From Camelus bactrianus (taxonomy: Eukaryota > Chordata > Mammalia > Artiodactyla > Camelidae), in contig NC_133546.1 in the NCBI RefSeq assembly GCF_048773025.1, positions 86,123,816 to 86,187,815 of the forward strand: a stretch of DNA of 64,000 bases, in the 5' to 3' direction. The stretch's first letter is position 1; each line of letters opens with the position of its first letter. This document shows, piece by piece, positions 60,713 through 64,000 of the stretch. Both the position numbers and the translations under genes were made by a program. The notes beneath the pieces were generated by a model that saw only the letters and a list, made by a program, of their open reading frames with translations, did not search any database and was not told the origin of the DNA.

Positions 60713-63700
60713 GATGAACGAAAGTCTCTCCACATGCACAGTTCTGAGATATAAGTGTGTGTGAAGCCGTCTTTAACCTAGCTTGTTGGGAACACAAAGT
60801 ATCTTTTCACTTGCAAACTCCACTCCATGCATATATATGGGGAGGTACTAGCTCCAACTCGGTTTTACAGTGAAAACTGCAGGAAATTCATACCGGCACT
60901 AAGAAACAGACTGAGAAACCAGAGTAAAAGTTACTACTGCAACCCCGTCCCTTTGTGCTAGATGAACGAACGTCTCTCCACATGTTCAATTCTGAGAGAT
61001 AAGTGTGTGTGAAAGCCGTCCTTCACCTAGCTTGTTGGGAACACAAAGTTTCTTTTCAGTTGCAAACTCCACTCCATACATATATATGGGGAGGTACTAG
61101 CTCCAACTCGATTTTACAGTGAAAACTGCAGGAACTTCAGACCGGCACTAGGAAACAGACTGAGAAACCAGAGTAAAAGTTTCTCCTGCATCCCGTTCCC
61201 TTTGTGCTAGATGAAAGAAAGTCTCTCCATATGCTCAGTTCTGAGAGATAATTGTGTGTGAAAGCCGCCTTCACCTAGCTTGTTGGGAACACAAAGTTTC
61301 TTTTAAGTTGCAAATTACACTCCATACATATATATGGGTAGGTTCTAGCTCCAACTCGGTTTTACAGTGAAAACTGCAGGAACTTCAAACCGGCACTAGG
61401 AAACAGACTGAGAAACCAGAGTAAAAGTTTCTCCTGCAACACGTTCCCTCTGTGCTAGATGAAAGAACGTCTCTCCACATGCTCAGTTCTGAGAAATAAG
61501 TGTGTGTGAAAGCCGACCTTCACATAGCTTGTTGGGAACACAAAGTTTCTTTTCACTTGCAAAATCCACTCCATATATATATATGGGAGGTACTAGCTCC
61601 AACTCGGTTTTACAGTGAAAACTGCAGGAACTTCAAACAGGCACTAGGAAACAGACTGAGAAACCAGAGTAAAAGTTTCTACTGCAACCCGTTCCCTTTG
61701 TGCTAGATGAACGAACGTCTCTCCACATGCTCAGTTCTGAGAGATAAGTGTGTGTGAAAGCCGTCCTTCACCTAGCTTGTTGGGAACACAAAGTTTCTTT
61801 TAAGTTGCAAATTCCACTCCATACATATATATGGGTAGGTTCTAGCTCCAACTCGGTTTTACAGTGAAAACTGCAGGAAATTCATACCGGCACTAAGAAA
61901 CAGACTGAGAAACCAGAGTAAAAGTTACACCTGCAACCCCGTCCCTTTGTGCTAGATGAACGAACGTCTCTCCACATGTTCAATTCTGAGAGATAAGTGT
62001 GTGTGAAAGCCGTCCTTCACCTAGCTTGTTGGGAACACAAAGTTTCTTTTCAGTTGCAAACTCCACTCCATACATATATATGGGGAGGTACTAGTTCCAA
62101 CTAGGTTTTACAGAGAAAACTGCAGGAACTTCAAACCGGCACTAGGAAACAGTCTGAGAGTCCAGAGTAAATGTTTCTCCTGCATCCCGTTTCCATTGTG
62201 CTAGATGAAAGAACGTCTCTCCACATGCTCAGTTCTTAGAGATAAGTGTGTGTGAAAGCCGTCCTTCACCTAGCTTGTTGGGAACACAAAGTTTCTTTTC
62301 ATTTGCAAACCCAACTCCATACATATATATGGGGAGGTACTAGCTCCAAATCGGTTTTACAGTGAAAACTGCAGGAAATTCAAACCGGCACTAGGAAACA
62401 GACTGAGAAACCAGAGTAAAAGTTTTCCCTGCAACCCGTTCCCTTTGTGCTAGATGAACGAAATTCTCTCCACATGCTCAGTTCTGAGAGATAAGTGTGT
62501 GTGAAAGCCGTACTTCACCTAGCTTTTTGGGAACACAAAGTTTCTTTTCAGTTGCAAACTCAAATCCATACATATATATGGGGAGGTACTAGCTCCAACT
62601 CGGTTTTACAGTGAAAACTGCAGGAACTTCAAAGCGGCACTACTAAACAGACTGAGAAACCAGAGTAAAAGATTCTCCTGCATACCGTTCCCTTTGTGCT
62701 AGATGAAAGAACGTGTCTCCACATGCTCAGTTCTGAGAAATAAGTGTGTGTGAATGCCGTACTTCATCTAGCTTGTTGGGAACAAAAAGTTTCTTTTCAC
62801 TTGCAAACTCCACTCCATACATATATATGGGGAGGTACTAGCTCCAAATCGGTTTTACAATGAAAACTGCAGGAACTTCAAACAGGCACTAGGAAACAGA
62901 CTGAGAAACCAGAGTAAAAGTTTCTACTGCAACCCGTTCCCTTTGTGCTAGATGAACGAACGTCTCTCCACATGCTCAGTTCTGAGAGATAAGTGTGTGT
63001 GAAAGCCTTTCTTCAACTAGCTGGTTGGGAACACAAAGTTTCTTTTCAGTTGCAAACTCAAATCCATACATATATATGGGGAGGTACTAGCTCCAAATCG
63101 GTTTTACAGAGAAAACTGCAGGAACTTCAAACCGGCACTAGGAAACAGTCTGAGAGACCAGAGTAAATGTTTCTCCTGCATCCCGTTTCCATTGTGCTAG
63201 ATGAAAGAACGTCTCTCCACATGCTCAATTCTTAGAGATAAGTGTGTGTGAAAGCCGTCCTTCACCTAGCTTGTTGGGAACACACAGTTTCTTTTCATTT
63301 GCAAACTCCACTCCATACATATATATGGGGAGGTACTAGCTCCAAATCGTTTTTACAGTGAAAACTGCAGGAACTTCAAACAGGCACTAGGAAACAGACT
63401 GAGAAACCAGAGTAAATGTTTCTCCTGCAACCCATTCCCTTTGTGCTAGATGAACGAACGTCTCTCCACATGCTCAGTTCTGAGAGATAATTGTGTGTGA
63501 AAGCCGTTCTTCACGTAACTTGTTGGGAACACAAAGTTTCCTTTCAGTTCCATCTCCACTCCATACATATATATGGGTATGTTCTAACTCGAACTCGGTT
63601 TTACAGTGAAAACTGCAGGAACTTCAAACCGGCACTAGGAAACAGACTGAGATACCTGAGAAATAGTTTCTCCTGCAACCCGTTCCCTTTGTGCTAGATG

Positions 63701-64000
63701 AAAGAAAGTCTCTCCACATGCTAATTTCTGAGAGATAAGTATGTGTGAAAGCCGTCCTTCACCTAGCTTGTTGGGAACACAAAGTTTCTTTTCACTTCCA
63801 AACCCCACTCCATACATATATATGGGGAGGTACTAGCTCCAACTCTGTTTTACAGTGAAAACTGCAGGAACTTCAAACCGGCACTAGGAAACGGACTGAG
63901 AAACCGGAGTAAAAATTTCTCCTGCAACCCGTTCCCTTTGTGCTAGATGAACGAACGTCTCTCCACATGCTCAGATCTGAGAGATAAGTGTGTGTGAAAG
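60713..64000 (+). repeat. H-delimited superunit 6 (partial, cut by window end)
   Basis: H here reads GTGTGTGAAGCC in place of GTGTTTGAAGCC. Two units with CAACCCCGTCC tails occur (60949 and 61938). The stretch 61.97-64.0 kb follows the order of superunits 4 and 5 (GTTTCCATTG unit, m10, m11, CCTTTCTTCAACTAG unit, GTTTCCATTG unit, K near 63448, GCTAATTTCTG unit). The array continues beyond the window. Confidence 0.68.

Larger units (their letters stand above)
1..64000 (+). repeat. Tandem satellite array, ~249-bp monomer, ~257 copies
   Basis: The same unit recurs from the first to the last base, always in the same orientation. Phased on GATGAA after a CTA, unit starts fall at 21, 270, 519, 768, 1017, 1265 and so on to 63948, with steps of 247-250 bp. 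The drift from 249 comes from one- or two-base indels typical of particular monomer types, for example a lost base in the A-run before TTTCTCC, or a lost CA in the ACTGCGGAAC variant. No step leaves room for an inserted element, and no monomer is inverted. Composition of a consensus-like unit is about 45% G+C. This is satellite DNA of a eukaryotic chromosome. Centromeric or pericentromeric location is inferred from the higher-order structure and not shown by the sequence. I do not recognise the family. Confidence 0.97.
39086..64000 (+). repeat. Right HOR block (types H,I,J,K,L plus m5-m11 relatives)
   Basis: About 100 monomers with another variant set. K: ACGTAACTTG, TTTCCTTTCAGTTCC and GGGTATGTTCTAACTCG. 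J: CCATATGCTC, TTTAAGTTTCAAATTCC and ACTGCGGAAC. I: GATAATTGAGTGTG with CTTAAACCGG. H: GATATAAGTGTGTTTGAAG with CTTTAACCTAG. L: CTCTCCAATGCTC with GAGAAATAAG. Relatives of m5, m6, m8-m11 are interspersed (for example 48532-49776). Periods between the same types vary, so the block is a mosaic with no one HOR. Confidence 0.8.

Noticed and set aside
1-64000. Many 60-93-codon open frames on both strands as small genes
   Set aside because: They recur only because the monomer recurs, begin and end at the same satellite motifs (TAGATGA and relatives), overlap on opposite strands and show no family resemblance or gene context.
1-64000. CRISPR array
   Set aside because: Direct repeats are present, but the whole 249-bp unit repeats; there are no unique spacers between short conserved repeats.
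1-64000. Transposon, retroelement or LTR insertion inside the array
   Set aside because: Monomer spacing never exceeds 250 bp, leaving no room for an insertion, and no terminal repeats or reverse-transcriptase-like frames were seen.
1-64000. Inverted monomers or a strand switch within the array
   Set aside because: All units from 21 to 63948 read GATGAA... in the same direction.

Overview
The whole 64-kb window is one uninterrupted, head-to-tail tandem satellite array. The repeat unit is about 249 bp (observed steps 247-250 bp, mean about 248.8) and all copies are in the same orientation. Phasing on the GATGAA motif gives about 257 complete monomers plus a partial one at each end. I found no protein-coding gene, RNA gene, transposon, simple-repeat tract, CRISPR array or single-copy DNA. 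The longest step between neighbouring monomers is 250 bp, which leaves no room for an insertion. Short open frames (60-93 codons, both strands) recur only because the monomer recurs and 249 is a multiple of three. The array architecture points to a eukaryotic chromosome (centromeric, pericentromeric or other heterochromatic block). I do not recognise the monomer family and cannot name the species. A consensus-like monomer is about 45% G+C with about six CpG sites, one PstI site and several short perfect dyads.

The array is organised into higher-order repeats (HORs). Recognisable monomer types, named here by arbitrary letters, recur in fixed order. Left block (1 to about 18.2 kb): triplet P-Q-R mixed with types S, T, U, V, W and X in cassettes of 2-9 monomers, with long-range copies offset by 8,955 bp (36 monomers) and 5,225 bp (21 monomers). 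Central block (about 18.2-35.3 kb): a 15-monomer, 3,733-bp HOR (m1-m15) in two direct copies. About 6.2 kb of this pair is copied again 9,209 bp (37 monomers) downstream with only scattered base differences. This is the most homogeneous, probably youngest, part. Transition (about 35.3-39.1 kb): a 12-monomer, 2,987-bp contracted form of the same HOR lacking m7, m12 and m13. Right block (about 39.1-64 kb): a different, more diverged monomer set marked by types H, I, J, K and L, in superunits of irregular length (9, 16, 17 and 19 monomers between H monomers).

Several monomers are clear hybrids of two types (6239-6486, 17433-17681, 25148-25396, 34108-34356, 49028-49276). They are the expected footprints of unequal crossover or conversion between out-of-register monomers. 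There are no genes to place in a pathway. The biology on offer is array evolution and possible chromatin or centromere function of a satellite that may be undescribed.
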